Source: Pontivivens marinum (GTDB lineage: Bacteria; Pseudomonadota; Alphaproteobacteria; Rhodobacterales; Rhodobacteraceae). Taken from it: a DNA stretch of 64,000 nucleotides. A program made the translations under genes and the position numbers. The DNA lies in assembly GCF_900231835.1 (NCBI RefSeq), contig NZ_OCTN01000001.1, positions 248,001 to 312,000 of the forward strand, given 5' to 3'. Below, one piece after another: positions 55,902 through 64,000 of this stretch. The notes under the pieces are model-generated. The model did not search any database. It saw nothing but the letters and a program-made list of their open reading frames with translations, and was not told where the DNA came from. Numbering within the stretch: position 1 is the first letter of the stretch; each line of letters starts with the position of its first letter.

Positions 55902-58202
55902 TCAGAACCGGTTATCGCGTGGGAACCCTCGGGGGGCCATGCGGCCCGTGCCTGCGCGTTTGCCCATCCAGTCGCCCAGATCGGATTGCGTGCGGTTGCG
56001 TCCGCCGCTTTCCTTCCACTGCAAACCATCGGTCAGGGTAAAGGTGGTGGCATCGGACAAACCGCCATCCTTGTACTTTTGCAGGCGAACGCCCTTACCG
56101 CGGGTCATTTCTGGCAATTCCTCAAGCGAGAATACCAGAACCTTGCGGTTTTCACCGACGACGGCCACGTGGTCACCCGATATCGGTTTGCACACAATCG
56201 CCTTGGCATCGCGGACGTTCAGAACCTGTTTGCCCGAACGGGTTTGGGCAATCACCTCAGCCTCCGGCACGACGAAACCGTCACCGGCTGACGACGCGAC
56301 CAGCAGCTTGCGTGCTGGGTCATGTTTGAACAGCGCCAGCGCCTCCGCCTCGTTTGGCAGGTCCACCATCAGGCGCACAGGTTCCCCCATTCCGCGCCCA
56401 CCCGGCAGCGTCGCGGCGGACAGGGTGTAGAACCGTCCATTCGTGCCGAACATAATCAGGCGGTCGGTGGTTTCCGCGTGGAAGATAAAGCGCGGGCCGT
56501 CGCCGTCCTTGAACTTCATTTCGGTGTCGAGGGCGATGTGCCCCTTCATCGCGCGAATCCAGCCCATTTCGGAGCAGACAACCGTGATCGGCTCACGATC
56601 TATCATGGCCTCCAGCGGGATTTCTGTCGTCTCCGGCGCATCTGCGAAACCGGTGCGGCGCGCGCCCACGGGGTAATCATCGCCATCGGCCCGCTTCATA
56701 TCAGCCAGGCTTTCGGCGGCGGTCAGGCCCTTATATTTAGGTGGCGCGCCAAATGCCTTGCGTGTTTCGCGCAATTGTTCCGCGATTTTGGACCATTGCA
56801 GATCCTCGGAGGCAAGCAGAGCCTCCAGCCCCGCACGTTCCGCGATCAGCGCGTCACGCTCATTGCGCAGTTCCATCTCCTCCAGCTTACGCAGGGAGCG
56901 TAGCCGCATATTCAGGATCGCCTCGGCCTGTACGTCGGTCAGCGCGAATTCGGCCATCATGACCGTTTTCGGCTCATCCTCGTAGCGGATAATCTCAATC
57001 ACCCGATCAAGGTTGAGGAAGGCGATGATATAGCCCTCAAGCACCTCAAGCCGACGGTCGATCTTCTCCAACCGGTGCTGTGAGCGGCGTTGCAACACGT
57101 CGCGCTGGTGGTCCAGATAGGCCCGCAAAACGTCGCGCAAGCTGCATACCTGTGGCGTGCGCCCGTCAATCAGGACGTTCATGTTCAGCGAGAATCGCGT
57201 CTCCAGATCGGATTGCTTGAACAGCGCCTCCATCAGGGTGGCAGCGTCCACCGTCTTGGCCCGAGGCTCCAGAACGATGCGGATATCCTCGGCGCTCTCA
57301 TCGCGAATATCGGCAAGGATCGGCAGTTTTTTGGAGTTAATCAGCTCCGCCACACGCTCAATCAATTTGGATTTCTGAACCTGATAGGGGATTTCCGTGA
57401 CAACGATCTGCCACGTTCCACGGCCCAGTTCCTCAACCTGCCAAACAGCGCGCAGGCGGAAGGCACCGCGACCGGTGGCATATGCCTCACGAATGGCGGC
57501 GGGGGGTTCGACAATCGTGCCGCCTGTCGGGAAATCAGGGCCGGGGATGAATTCGACCAGCTTCTCAACACCGGCATTGGGCGTTTTGATCAGGTATAGC
57601 GCGGCGTCGATCACCTCGGCCACGTTGTGGGGCGGAATGTTGGTCGCCATGCCCACCGCAATACCGGACGAGCCGTTGGCCAGCAGGTTCGGGAAGGACG
57701 CAGGCAGAACCTCCGGCTCGCTCTCGGACCCGTCATAATTGGGGCGGAAATCAACGGCGTTCTCGGCCAAGCCCTCCATCATCGCGACGGCGGCGGCGGT
57801 CAGGCGGGCCTCGGTATATCGTTGAGCGGCGGGGTTATCGCCATCCACGTTGCCGAAGTTCCCCTGCCCGTCCACCATAGGATAGCGGACGTTGAAATCC
57901 TGCGCCAAGCGGGCCAGCGCGTCGTAAATCGATTGGTCGCCATGGGGGTGATAGTTACCCATCACCTCACCCACGATCTTGGCGCATTTTCGGAACGCGC
58001 CGTTCGGGTCCAGACGCAACCCGCGCATGGCGAACAGAATCCGGCGGTGCACAGGTTTTAACCCGTCCCGCGCATCAGGCAGTGCCCGATGCATGATCGT
58101 GCTCAACGCATATTGCAGATAACGGTCACCAATCGCCCGCGCCAAAGGCTCGGATGTGATATGCCCGTTCGGGTCGTCGGTCGTGTCGTCAATGTCAGCC
58201 AT
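55902..58202 (-). CDS. parC: DNA topoisomerase IV subunit A
   Basis: A 766-residue type IIA subunit, shorter than GyrA and without its GyrA box. The N-terminal winged-helix/tower part has the quinolone-determining stretch [12 protein letters not shown] (about 85-96) and the catalytic tyrosine Tyr129 in [10 protein letters not shown]. The C-terminal beta-pinwheel follows. Together with ParE it decatenates chromosomes. The start [10 protein letters not shown] is chosen over a 14-residue upstream extension. Confidence 0.95.
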   Translation of the reverse strand: MADIDDTTDDPNGHITSEPLARAIGDRYLQYALSTIMHRALPDARDGLKPVHRRILFAMRGLRLDPNGAFRKCAKIVGEVMGNYHPHGDQSIYDALARLAQDFNVRYPMVDGQGNFGNVDGDNPAAQRYTEARLTAAAVAMMEGLAENAVDFRPNYDGSESEPEVLPASFPNLLANGSSGIAVGMATNIPPHNVAEVIDAALYLIKTPNAGVEKLVEFIPGPDFPTGGTIVEPPAAIREAYATGRGAFRLRAVWQVEELGRGTWQIVVTEIPYQVQKSKLIERVAELINSKKLPILADIRDESAEDIRIVLEPRAKTVDAATLMEALFKQSDLETRFSLNMNVLIDGRTPQVCSLRDVLRAYLDHQRDVLQRRSQHRLEKIDRRLEVLEGYIIAFLNLDRVIEIIRYEDEPKTVMMAEFALTDVQAEAILNMRLRSLRKLEEMELRNERDALIAERAGLEALLASEDLQWSKIAEQLRETRKAFGAPPKYKGLTAAESLADMKRADGDDYPVGARRTGFADAPETTEIPLEAMIDREPITVVCSEMGWIRAMKGHIALDTEMKFKDGDGPRFIFHAETTDRLIMFGTNGRFYTLSAATLPGGRGMGEPVRLMVDLPNEAEALALFKHDPARKLLVASSAGDGFVVPEAEVIAQTRSGKQVLNVRDAKAIVCKPISGDHVAVVGENRKVLVFSLEELPEMTRGKGVRLQKYKDGGLSDATTFTLTDGLQWKESGGRNRTQSDLGDWMGKRAGTGRMAPRGFPRDNRF

Positions 58203-58253
58203 AGCAAATGTGTAGGGCGGCCCCGCGAAACGGTAAAGTGCCAAACGCCACGA

Positions 58254-58448
58254 TCATGCAGAGCCGGAGCGCGCATACCCGATCAGAATCACACAGATGA
58301 ACAATGCAGGCAGCAGGATCAGGTCGATATAACCCGCAATTGCACCCAGCCCGATTGCGGCCATGCCCATAACGCCCAGCGGCGTAAAGCTGAGGATCGC
58401 GGCGGTGGCAGCACCAATACTGGCATAGGTCATCAGTTTCTTGTTCAT
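58254..58448 (-). CDS. MerF-like two-helix membrane protein lacking the cysteine pair
   Basis: A 64-residue protein with two hydrophobic helices. FTPLGVMGMAAIGLGAIAGYIDLILLPALF closely follows the MerF pattern (segment kept short: FTP, GL, GY, D, LLPAL). MerF transports mercuric ion through a vicinal Cys-Cys before the FTP; here that place reads ILSFTP, so the pair is absent and mercury transport is doubtful. The only Cys is in helix 2. 51 bases upstream of parC on the same strand. Confidence 0.6.
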   Translation of the reverse strand: MNKKLMTYASIGAATAAILSFTPLGVMGMAAIGLGAIAGYIDLILLPALFICVILIGYARSGSA

Positions 58449-58553
58449 ATGCGAACCCTAACCCGCCCTGCCCCCTATGCCCAGAGCCACAATTTCACCC
58501 CCGCGACGCGATGTCCCTTTGCAGTTTGGCGCGGGAAAGCTAACTGATGGAGT

Positions 58554-58760
58554 ATGGTACAGGGACCCTTACTCTACGTGATCGGCATTGCCTGCTTGGC
58601 GGTACTTGTCGTCCTTCTCATCGGCGTCGGTGGCTTTGCCAAAGGCGGCGAATTCAATAAGAAATATGCCAACAAAATCATGCGCCTGCGGATTTTGATG
58701 CAATTCATCGCGGTGATTGTCATCGTTGGTGGCATCTGGCTGGCAAAGCAGGGGGGCTAA
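58554..58760 (+). CDS. HIG1-domain twin transmembrane protein
   Basis: A 68-residue protein with two membrane helices and the intervening GGEFNKKYANKIMRLRILMQ typical of HIG1 proteins. In related bacteria such small proteins associate with respiratory complexes, chiefly cytochrome oxidase; the role here is by family analogy. Two bases before the adenosyltransferase start, a pairing I recall from other Rhodobacterales. GGAG sits very close to the ATG, so initiation may be coupled or weak. Confidence 0.85.
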   Translation: MVQGPLLYVIGIACLAVLVVLLIGVGGFAKGGEFNKKYANKIMRLRILMQFIAVIVIVGGIWLAKQGG

Positions 58761-58762
58761 AC

Positions 58763-59335
58763 ATGGTTGTACTCAACAAGATTTACACCCGAACCGGCGA
58801 TTCCGGTCAGACCGCATTGGGCAACGGCGCGCGGGTGGCAAAACATTCCGAACGCGTAAACGCCTATGGCACCGTGGATGAGGTGAACGCCACCGTCGGC
58901 TTGGCGCGGCAAGTGGCCGAGGGCGACATGGATGTGATGCTGGCCGCGATCCAGAACGACCTGTTCGATCTGGGCGCTGATTTGTGCACGCCGGACATGG
59001 AGCAGGACGACGAACGCGAATACCCGCCCCTGCGCATGGTTGCCGAACAGGTTGACCGGTTGGAGCGTGAGATCGATGCGATGAATCCCCGCTTGGAACC
59101 GTTGCGCAGCTTTATCCTGCCTGGTGGGTCCGCCCTGGCCGCGCAGATGCACATGTGTCGCACCGTCACGCGCCGCGCGGAACGGCTGGTGGTGGAGCTT
59201 TCCACCCATGAGGGCGTGAACCCCAACGCGGTAAAGTACCTGAACCGCCTGAGCGATTGGTTTTTCGTCGCGGGCCGCATCGCAAATGATGACGGGCGCG
59301 ACGATGTTTTATGGGTTCCCGGCGCGAATCGCTGA
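58763..59335 (+). CDS. Cob(I)alamin adenosyltransferase, PduO type
   Basis: A 190-residue protein of the PduO/MMAB fold: TRTGDSGQTALGNGAR (ATP-binding N-terminus), SERVNAYGTVDEVNATVG and the C-terminal TRRAERLVVELS. It transfers the adenosyl group of ATP to cobalamin. It follows the HIG1 gene by 2 bases. 180 bases separate it from etfB, with tandem repeats in the gap. Confidence 0.94.
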   Translation: MVVLNKIYTRTGDSGQTALGNGARVAKHSERVNAYGTVDEVNATVGLARQVAEGDMDVMLAAIQNDLFDLGADLCTPDMEQDDEREYPPLRMVAEQVDRLEREIDAMNPRLEPLRSFILPGGSALAAQMHMCRTVTRRAERLVVELSTHEGVNPNAVKYLNRLSDWFFVAGRIANDDGRDDVLWVPGANR

Positions 59336-59360
59336 CGCGACGTCGAAATTGACCCGTTCG

Positions 59361-59400
59361 GAAACCAGCGCGACATATCAGAAACCATCGCGACATATTC
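59361..59400 (+). repeat. Two tandem 20-bp direct repeats upstream of etfB
   Basis: The units at 59361-59380 and 59381-59400 match at 17 of 20 positions (core GAAACCA-n-CGCGACATAT). They lie about 115-155 bases before the etfB start and could bind a regulator of the electron-transfer flavoprotein genes. Confidence 0.6.
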
Positions 59401-59515
59401 GTGCGCAACCGCGCATGAAAACGTCGCATTTCCCATGGTCGGACGGCGCTAGCCCCGTTAGACATGGCAACGAAAGACTCGCCGGATATTCCGGCCATAG
59501 CAGTGGAGAGACGCA

Positions 59516-60277
59516 ATGAAGGTCCTGGTACCGGTCAAGCGCGTGATCGACTATAACGTGAAAGTCCGTGTGAAGGCGGATGGAAGCGGCGTCGATCTGG
59601 CTAACGTAAAAATGTCGATGAACCCCTTTGACGAGATTGCCGTCGAAGAGGCAATTCGCCTACGTGAAAAGGGCGCGGCCGAGGAAATCGTCGTCGTCTC
59701 CATCGGCGTTAAGCAGTCGCAGGAAACGCTGCGCACCGCCCTCGCCATGGGTGCTGATCGCGCGATCCTGATCAACGCAGCAGATGATGTTCACACCGAT
59801 ATCGAACCCCTCGCCGTTGCCAAATTGCTGGCCGCAGTGGTGGCCGAGGAACAGCCCGGTCTGGTCATCGCAGGCAAGCAGGCGATCGATAACGACATGA
59901 ACGCAACCGGTCAGATGCTGTCCGCGCTGCTGGGTTGGTCGCAGGCAACATTCGCATCCGAGCTGGCAATCGAGGGCGATAACGCCGTCGTAACCCGCGA
60001 AGTTGACGGCGGCCTTCAGACAATCAAGGTCAAGATGCCCGCCATCGTGACCGTCGATCTGCGTTTGAACGAGCCTCGCTACGCCTCGCTGCCAAACATC
60101 ATGAAGGCGAAGAAAAAGCCGCTCGAGGAAAAGACACCTGCCGATTACGGCGTCGATGTCTCCCCCCGTTTGAGCGTCGTCAAAACCTCCGAGCCGCCTG
60201 AGCGGGCAGCAGGTGTTATGGTCAGCTCCGTTGAGGAACTGGTCGGCAAACTGAAAAACGAAGCGGGAGTGATCTGA
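59516..60277 (+). CDS. etfB: Electron transfer flavoprotein subunit beta
   Basis: A 253-residue ETF beta subunit (FixA-like): [17 protein letters not shown] at the start, [18 protein letters not shown], and the recognition loop [17 protein letters not shown]. It binds AMP and accepts electrons from acyl-CoA dehydrogenases with EtfA. One base separates it from etfA. RBS GGAGAG lies upstream. Confidence 0.97.
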   Translation: MKVLVPVKRVIDYNVKVRVKADGSGVDLANVKMSMNPFDEIAVEEAIRLREKGAAEEIVVVSIGVKQSQETLRTALAMGADRAILINAADDVHTDIEPLAVAKLLAAVVAEEQPGLVIAGKQAIDNDMNATGQMLSALLGWSQATFASELAIEGDNAVVTREVDGGLQTIKVKMPAIVTVDLRLNEPRYASLPNIMKAKKKPLEEKTPADYGVDVSPRLSVVKTSEPPERAAGVMVSSVEELVGKLKNEAGVI

Positions 60278-60278
60278 T

Positions 60279-61208
60279 ATGGCCGTTCTTCTTCTGGCAG
60301 AAATGACCGGCAACGTGTTCCAGCAGGACGCGACAGCCAAGGCACTGACCGCAGCATCCAAGCTGGGCGACGTGACCGTTCTGGTCGCGGGCGACAATGT
60401 TGGCGATGCCGCCGCAGCCGCCGCGAAACTGGACGGCGTGGCAAAGGTGCTGGCCGTGTCCGACGCCTCGCTCGCCAACTATCTGGCCGAGCCTGTTGCC
60501 GCTCTGGTTGCCGGCATCGCGGGTGATTTCGAGCACATCGTTGCAGCCTCGACCGCAAACGCGAAAAACGTGCTGCCCCGCGTGGCTGCCCTGCTCGACG
60601 TTATGGTCATCTCCGAAGTTATGGGGATTGTTGACGGCGACACGTTTGAGCGCCCGATCTATGCCGGCAACGCGATCCAGACTGTAAAGTCCAGCGACGC
60701 GAAAAAGGTCATGACCATCCGCACAGCATCCTTCGATGCTGCTGGTGAGGGAGGTTCCGCATCCGTTGAGGACGCAGCAGCAGCCGCTGATCCGGCCCTG
60801 TCAACTTGGGTTGAGGATAAGGTTGAGGAGAGCGATCGCCCTGACCTGACCTCCGCGAAAATCGTTGTTTCCGGCGGCCGTGGTGTCGGCTCCGAGGAAA
60901 ACTTCGCGATCATCGAAAAACTGGCAGACGTGATGGGCGCCGCAGTTGGCGCATCCCGCGCGGCGGTCGATTCGGGCTATGCACCGAACGATTGGCAGGT
61001 TGGTCAGACCGGTAAGGTTGTGGCACCGGACCTGTACATCGCAGTCGGCATTTCCGGCGCGATCCAGCACCTTGCCGGTATGAAGGATTCCAAGGTCATC
61101 GTCGCGATCAACAAGGACGAAGAGGCACCAATCTTCCAGGTTGCCGATTACGGTCTGGTTGCCGACCTGTTCGACGCCGTCCCCGAGCTTGAAAAAGCTC
61201 TCGGCTAA
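60279..61208 (+). CDS. etfA: Electron transfer flavoprotein subunit alpha
   Basis: A 309-residue ETF alpha subunit (FixB-like). The C-terminal FAD-binding part is clear: [35 protein letters not shown] and [14 protein letters not shown], then [10 protein letters not shown]. It passes electrons from EtfB to ETF-quinone oxidoreductase in fatty acid and amino acid oxidation. Ends with a strong terminator, so etfBA is its own transcription unit. Confidence 0.97.
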   Translation: MAVLLLAEMTGNVFQQDATAKALTAASKLGDVTVLVAGDNVGDAAAAAAKLDGVAKVLAVSDASLANYLAEPVAALVAGIAGDFEHIVAASTANAKNVLPRVAALLDVMVISEVMGIVDGDTFERPIYAGNAIQTVKSSDAKKVMTIRTASFDAAGEGGSASVEDAAAAADPALSTWVEDKVEESDRPDLTSAKIVVSGGRGVGSEENFAIIEKLADVMGAAVGASRAAVDSGYAPNDWQVGQTGKVVAPDLYIAVGISGAIQHLAGMKDSKVIVAINKDEEAPIFQVADYGLVADLFDAVPELEKALG

Positions 61209-61231
61209 TCGAACCGAGTTCTAGATAGAAG

Positions 61232-61259
61232 CGGGGCGCCCCATCGGCGCCCCGTTTTT
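61232..61259 (+). terminator. Intrinsic terminator after etfA
   Basis: Perfect 9-bp stem CGGGGCGCC/GGCGCCCCG with loop CCATC, followed by TTTTT. Located 24 bases after the etfA stop. Confidence 0.92.
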
Positions 61260-61263
61260 CATT

Positions 61264-61476
61264 TCAGCGCCCGCTTGCGGGAGCCAACATCCGGCGCCAA
61301 ATTGGCCGAAGCAGCGCAGTTGTCAGCGCCGCAGCAAAGGCCAGAGCCACCCAATGCATTGGCATGGACAGGCCCGCCAAATCACCGACAACCCATGCCG
61401 ATGCGCCGAACATCACGGCAAATTCGATACTGATGAACACAGACATCAGCACACCATCAAAACGATCATGAAACAT
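61264..61476 (-). CDS. Small membrane protein of unknown function
   Basis: A 70-residue protein with two hydrophobic segments (IEFAVMFGASAWVVGDLAGL and WVALAFAAALTTALL) and a basic end (RPIWRRMLAPASGR). No family recognised. A start at the internal Met (MSVFIS) is also possible. It runs toward the etfA terminator from the opposite side. Coding status is moderately likely because both helices and an acceptable start are present. Confidence 0.45.
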   Translation of the reverse strand: MFHDRFDGVLMSVFISIEFAVMFGASAWVVGDLAGLSMPMHWVALAFAAALTTALLRPIWRRMLAPASGR

Positions 61477-61602
61477 CTTACTACACCCAGTCCCACGCAG
61501 AATTTCCCGCGAATCGAACCCGTCCGATGCGTTGTGCGAGGGCTATCTGAATAGATGTTCACGCGGCCGTGACCGTGCTAGAGCCGAAACAATAGTTGAT
61601 CG

Positions 61603-62307
61603 TCAATCCTTGCGCCGCACGATCACCCGATTGCCCGCATCACGGCTAAGATCGAAGGCACCGCATTTCTCAACCAGCTTGGACAGGCTAGAGCAGCCAT
61701 AGGTTCGCGCATCGAAATCAGGGCGCGCATTGTTGATCCGCTGGCCCAGCACACCCAGCGACACCCAATCATCATCGCCCTCCAGCTCCGCAATCGCGGA
61801 TCGCAGGATCGGCACCGCCGCGGCGGGTGGTTGGGTTTTCCGCCGATCCGGGGCCTCCGCATCGGGGGAGCCGTTCATGAGGTTTTCATTATAGATGAAC
61901 CGCGTGCAGGCGGCGCGAAATGCCTCGGGCGTTTTTTGTTCGCCAAAACCGTACACAACCGCGCCCTCCTCCTTGATCCGCTGGGCAAGGCGCGTGAAAT
62001 CACTATCTGAGGAGACGAGGCAAAAACCGTCCACATTCCCCTTATGCAGCAGGTCCATCGCATCAATCACCATGGTGATATCTGAGGCATTCTTACCCTT
62101 CACATAGGCGGGTTGATGTGTGGGGATCAACGCGTGGGTGGCCAGCTTCTTTTCCCAGCCCTGCATTTCAGAACGGGTGTAATCGCCATAGATGCGGCGC
62201 ACATTCGCCTCACCCAGTCGGGCAATCTCGTCAAACAGCGCCTGCGCGACATTGTGGTTGGTATTATCCGCGTCGATCAGGACGGCCAGTTTGAGCGAGT
62301 TTTGCAT
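61603..62307 (-). CDS. NYN-domain (LabA/DUF88) protein with C-terminal LOTUS/OST-HTH domain
   Basis: A 234-residue protein. The NYN nuclease fold (about 1-150) has the acidic residues AVLIDADNTN, DITMVIDAMDLL and SSDSDFTRLAQ; the C-terminal part (about 165-234: SLGVLGQRINNARPDFDAR, then YGCSSLSKLVE) matches the OST-HTH/LOTUS RNA-binding domain. The combination is expected to be an RNase acting on structured RNA. The start MQNSLKLAVL is preferred over a 17-residue upstream extension. Confidence 0.85.
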   Translation of the reverse strand: MQNSLKLAVLIDADNTNHNVAQALFDEIARLGEANVRRIYGDYTRSEMQGWEKKLATHALIPTHQPAYVKGKNASDITMVIDAMDLLHKGNVDGFCLVSSDSDFTRLAQRIKEEGAVVYGFGEQKTPEAFRAACTRFIYNENLMNGSPDAEAPDRRKTQPPAAAVPILRSAIAELEGDDDWVSLGVLGQRINNARPDFDARTYGCSSLSKLVEKCGAFDLSRDAGNRVIVRRKD

Positions 62308-62364
62308 GTTGCGGCACCTTTCGTGGGTTTTAGCTGAGGTAGCCCACCGACGCGCCAAAGCAAT

Positions 62365-63213
62365 CTACATCATGGACAATCCTAGCAGGCGCGAAACGGG
62401 GTTTGATAGCAACTCTGCCCCCTCCACATGCATGATATGCGACGGGCTTCTCCGCGCAACCTGTGGCGGCCTGCGCCCCGGAATACGCGGGCCGTTTGCG
62501 GCGTCACTGGATGCGACATATTCGACATAAATGTCCGCATGCGGGCGCAGCGCATCAATCATCTCACGATCAACGAATGATGGCAGCAGATCGCGCGCGG
62601 CCAGTGGTTGCATGCGGCCTGCCTCATCCGGTGATGTGTCAGAGAACCAGAACAGGATTTTGCGCGTTTCGATATCCGCCAGCAATTCAGTCATTCGCGC
62701 CAGCCACGCCTGCCGCATTTCCAGTTCCACCACGGCGAAGCGTTGCGGGCTGATCCGATACAGAGCTGCGAGCATATTGTGAACGAAGCGGTATTGGTCG
62801 AACTCCACCTCCGGATACAGGGCCTGCATCATCGGGCTGATCGTGCGCAATCGCAGATTTCGGCGGTTATACACTGAATACAACCTGTTAGACACGACAT
62901 GCGCCCCCATTATCGAGATCACACAGGCCCGCGCGTTCGAGCATGCTTCCAGCACCACAGGGTCCTTGAGGTAAAAACTTGCCCCCGCGCCGGGGGTGCC
63001 CCAATTCGCGCAGGTGTGCCCGAGCTGCGCATCTAGCTGCTGCGGCCATGGCTCACGAGCGAATCTGCCATATGTCTCGGACCCGCCGATGCAGGCAACG
63101 TAGGGGCGGCGCAGGTCCGGCTTTGGTCCCCGAAACACCTGTCGCGCACGCCCCCAGCGATATTCCTGATAATCCACACCCGTTGTCAGAACCGACTGAA
63201 AGCTCATGCTCAA
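62365..63213 (-). CDS. DUF6473-type protein
   Basis: A 282-residue protein. CIGGSETYGRF (about 42-53) and NWGTPGAGASFYL resemble the GDSL/SGNH-like sulfotransferase-type hydrolase motifs, followed by Arg-rich C-terminus and HIMHVEGAELL. It fits DUF6473, a family I know chiefly from Rhodobacterales, but no reaction is established. A second ATG two codons later is an equally good start. It lies 57 bases upstream of the NYN gene on the same strand. Confidence 0.7.
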   Translation of the reverse strand: MSMSFQSVLTTGVDYQEYRWGRARQVFRGPKPDLRRPYVACIGGSETYGRFAREPWPQQLDAQLGHTCANWGTPGAGASFYLKDPVVLEACSNARACVISIMGAHVVSNRLYSVYNRRNLRLRTISPMMQALYPEVEFDQYRFVHNMLAALYRISPQRFAVVELEMRQAWLARMTELLADIETRKILFWFSDTSPDEAGRMQPLAARDLLPSFVDREMIDALRPHADIYVEYVASSDAANGPRIPGRRPPQVARRSPSHIMHVEGAELLSNPVSRLLGLSMM

Positions 63214-63326
63214 ATCCTCTACAGCTTCCTTTCGGGCTAAGGCACAGGTCTGAACAATTCCTCAACATCTTGCGGACAATGCACGGACAAGCCTATTGTC
63301 GCGCTGCAACACGTGAGGGTTTCGAG

Positions 63327-64000
63327 ATGGATATCAGAACAGTTGGCGTCGTGGGCGCCGGGCAGATGGGCAACGGGATCGCGCATGTTTTTGCCCTTGC
63401 CGGATTCGACGTAACGATGACCGACATCTCGCAGGATGCGCTGACCGCTTCGGTCGAAAAGATCGCGCAGAACCTTGACCGTCAGGTTGGGCGCGCAAAA
63501 CTGACCGAGGCTGAGCGCGACGCCGCAATGGCGCGTATTTCCACCACCCCAACCCTGACCGATCTGGGCAAACTGGACCTGATTATCGAGGCCGCGACCG
63601 AAAAGGAGGTCGTGAAGCACGCGATCTTTGCAGAGCTACTGCCGCATCTGGGGCCGCAAACCATTCTGACCTCGAACACGTCGTCCATCTCGATCACGCG
63701 GCTCGCCTCGCAAACCGACCGGCCCGAGCGGTTCATGGGCTTCCACTTTATGAACCCAGTGCCGGTGATGCAGTTGGTTGAGCTGATCCGCGGCATTGCC
63801 ACTGACAGCGCCACCTATGATGCGTTGGAGGCTGTGGTGGCCAAGCTGGGCAAAACCTCGGCCAGTGCGGAGGATTTCCCCGCCTTCATCGTGAACCGCA
63901 TCCTGATGCCGATGATTAACGAGGCGATCTATACCCTGTATGAGGGCGTAGGTTCGGTCAAAAGCATCGATACCTCGCTGAAACTGGGCGCCAACCACCC
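63327..64000 (+). CDS. 3-hydroxybutyryl-CoA dehydrogenase (partial, runs off the window)
   Basis: The 5' 224 codons are visible. The NAD-binding motif GAGQMGNGIAHVFALAGFDV starts the protein; the catalytic His and Glu are in FMGFHFMNPVPVMQLVELI, and the C-terminal dimerisation domain begins with FPAFIVNRILMPMINEA. It oxidises 3-hydroxyacyl-CoA with NAD(P). Its position near etfBA suggests joint fatty acid or poly-3-hydroxybutyrate metabolism. The stop is outside the window. Confidence 0.95.
   Translation, partial: MDIRTVGVVGAGQMGNGIAHVFALAGFDVTMTDISQDALTASVEKIAQNLDRQVGRAKLTEAERDAAMARISTTPTLTDLGKLDLIIEAATEKEVVKHAIFAELLPHLGPQTILTSNTSSISITRLASQTDRPERFMGFHFMNPVPVMQLVELIRGIATDSATYDALEAVVAKLGKTSASAEDFPAFIVNRILMPMINEAIYTLYEGVGSVKSIDTSLKLGANH

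Overview
The window is a gene-dense, GC-rich chromosomal segment of an alphaproteobacterium, most likely of the order Rhodobacterales (Rhodobacteraceae/Roseobacter group). Family-level markers are the run hisD, UPF0262, low-molecular-weight phosphatase, infA, maf, rng, yacG; a DUF2948 gene next to murA; an HdaA-like DnaA paralogue; a RibB protein with a degenerate GTP cyclohydrolase II half; and a HIG1 twin-TM protein next to a PduO-type adenosyltransferase. Genus cannot be read from the sequence. No insertion sequence, prophage, CRISPR array or rRNA was seen. Two tRNA genes are present (Phe-GAA, Thr-GGT).

Layout. 1-2925: end of an exopolysaccharide synthase locus (BcsB-like protein, membrane glycosyltransferase 2). 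2950-10521 (minus strand): tRNA-Phe and a housekeeping block: yacG, rng, maf, infA, an exporter, DUF1428, a phosphatase, UPF0262, hisD, DUF2948, murA. 10604-23850 (plus): tRNA-Thr, then a full nitrate assimilation island: nasT-nasS regulators, an RNA leader with two ANTAR-type hairpins and a terminator, the nrtA/nrtB/fused ATPase ABC nitrate importer, nirB, nirD, nasA and cysG. 23908-28865: acyl-CoA synthetase, TetR regulator with palindromic operators, a YdhR-like protein, an ABC exporter. 28998-36660 (minus): dnaX, nfeD, SPFH protein, DMT transporter, metG, hdaA, AI-2E-type transporter. 36948-43829: a secreted protein, an MBL hydrolase, a ceramidase-like protein, dnaG, rpoD and a second secreted protein. 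44036-53579: nrdR, ribD, then a three-gene capsule export block on the opposite strand (kpsC, Wza-type lipoprotein, kpsS), then ribE, ribB, ribH, nusB. 53576-58448 (minus): M48 peptidase, YjgN-like protein, parC, MerF-like mini-protein. 58554-64000: HIG1 protein, cobalamin adenosyltransferase, etfB-etfA, a small membrane protein, an NYN/LOTUS protein, a DUF6473 protein and the start of a 3-hydroxybutyryl-CoA dehydrogenase cut by the window edge.

How it works together. The best-integrated system is nitrate assimilation. NasS (no signal peptide) is expected to sense nitrate and release NasT. NasT (ANTAR domain) would bind the leader RNA upstream of nrtA. The second hexaloop hairpin overlaps the 5' arm of a strong intrinsic terminator, so the two folds exclude each other: a textbook layout for transcription antitermination. 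The products import nitrate, reduce it to nitrite (NasA) and ammonium (NirBD), and CysG makes the siroheme that NirB needs. The riboflavin genes are split by the capsule block, and several gene pairs overlap head-to-tail by 1, 4 or 8 bases, indicating tight translational coupling.
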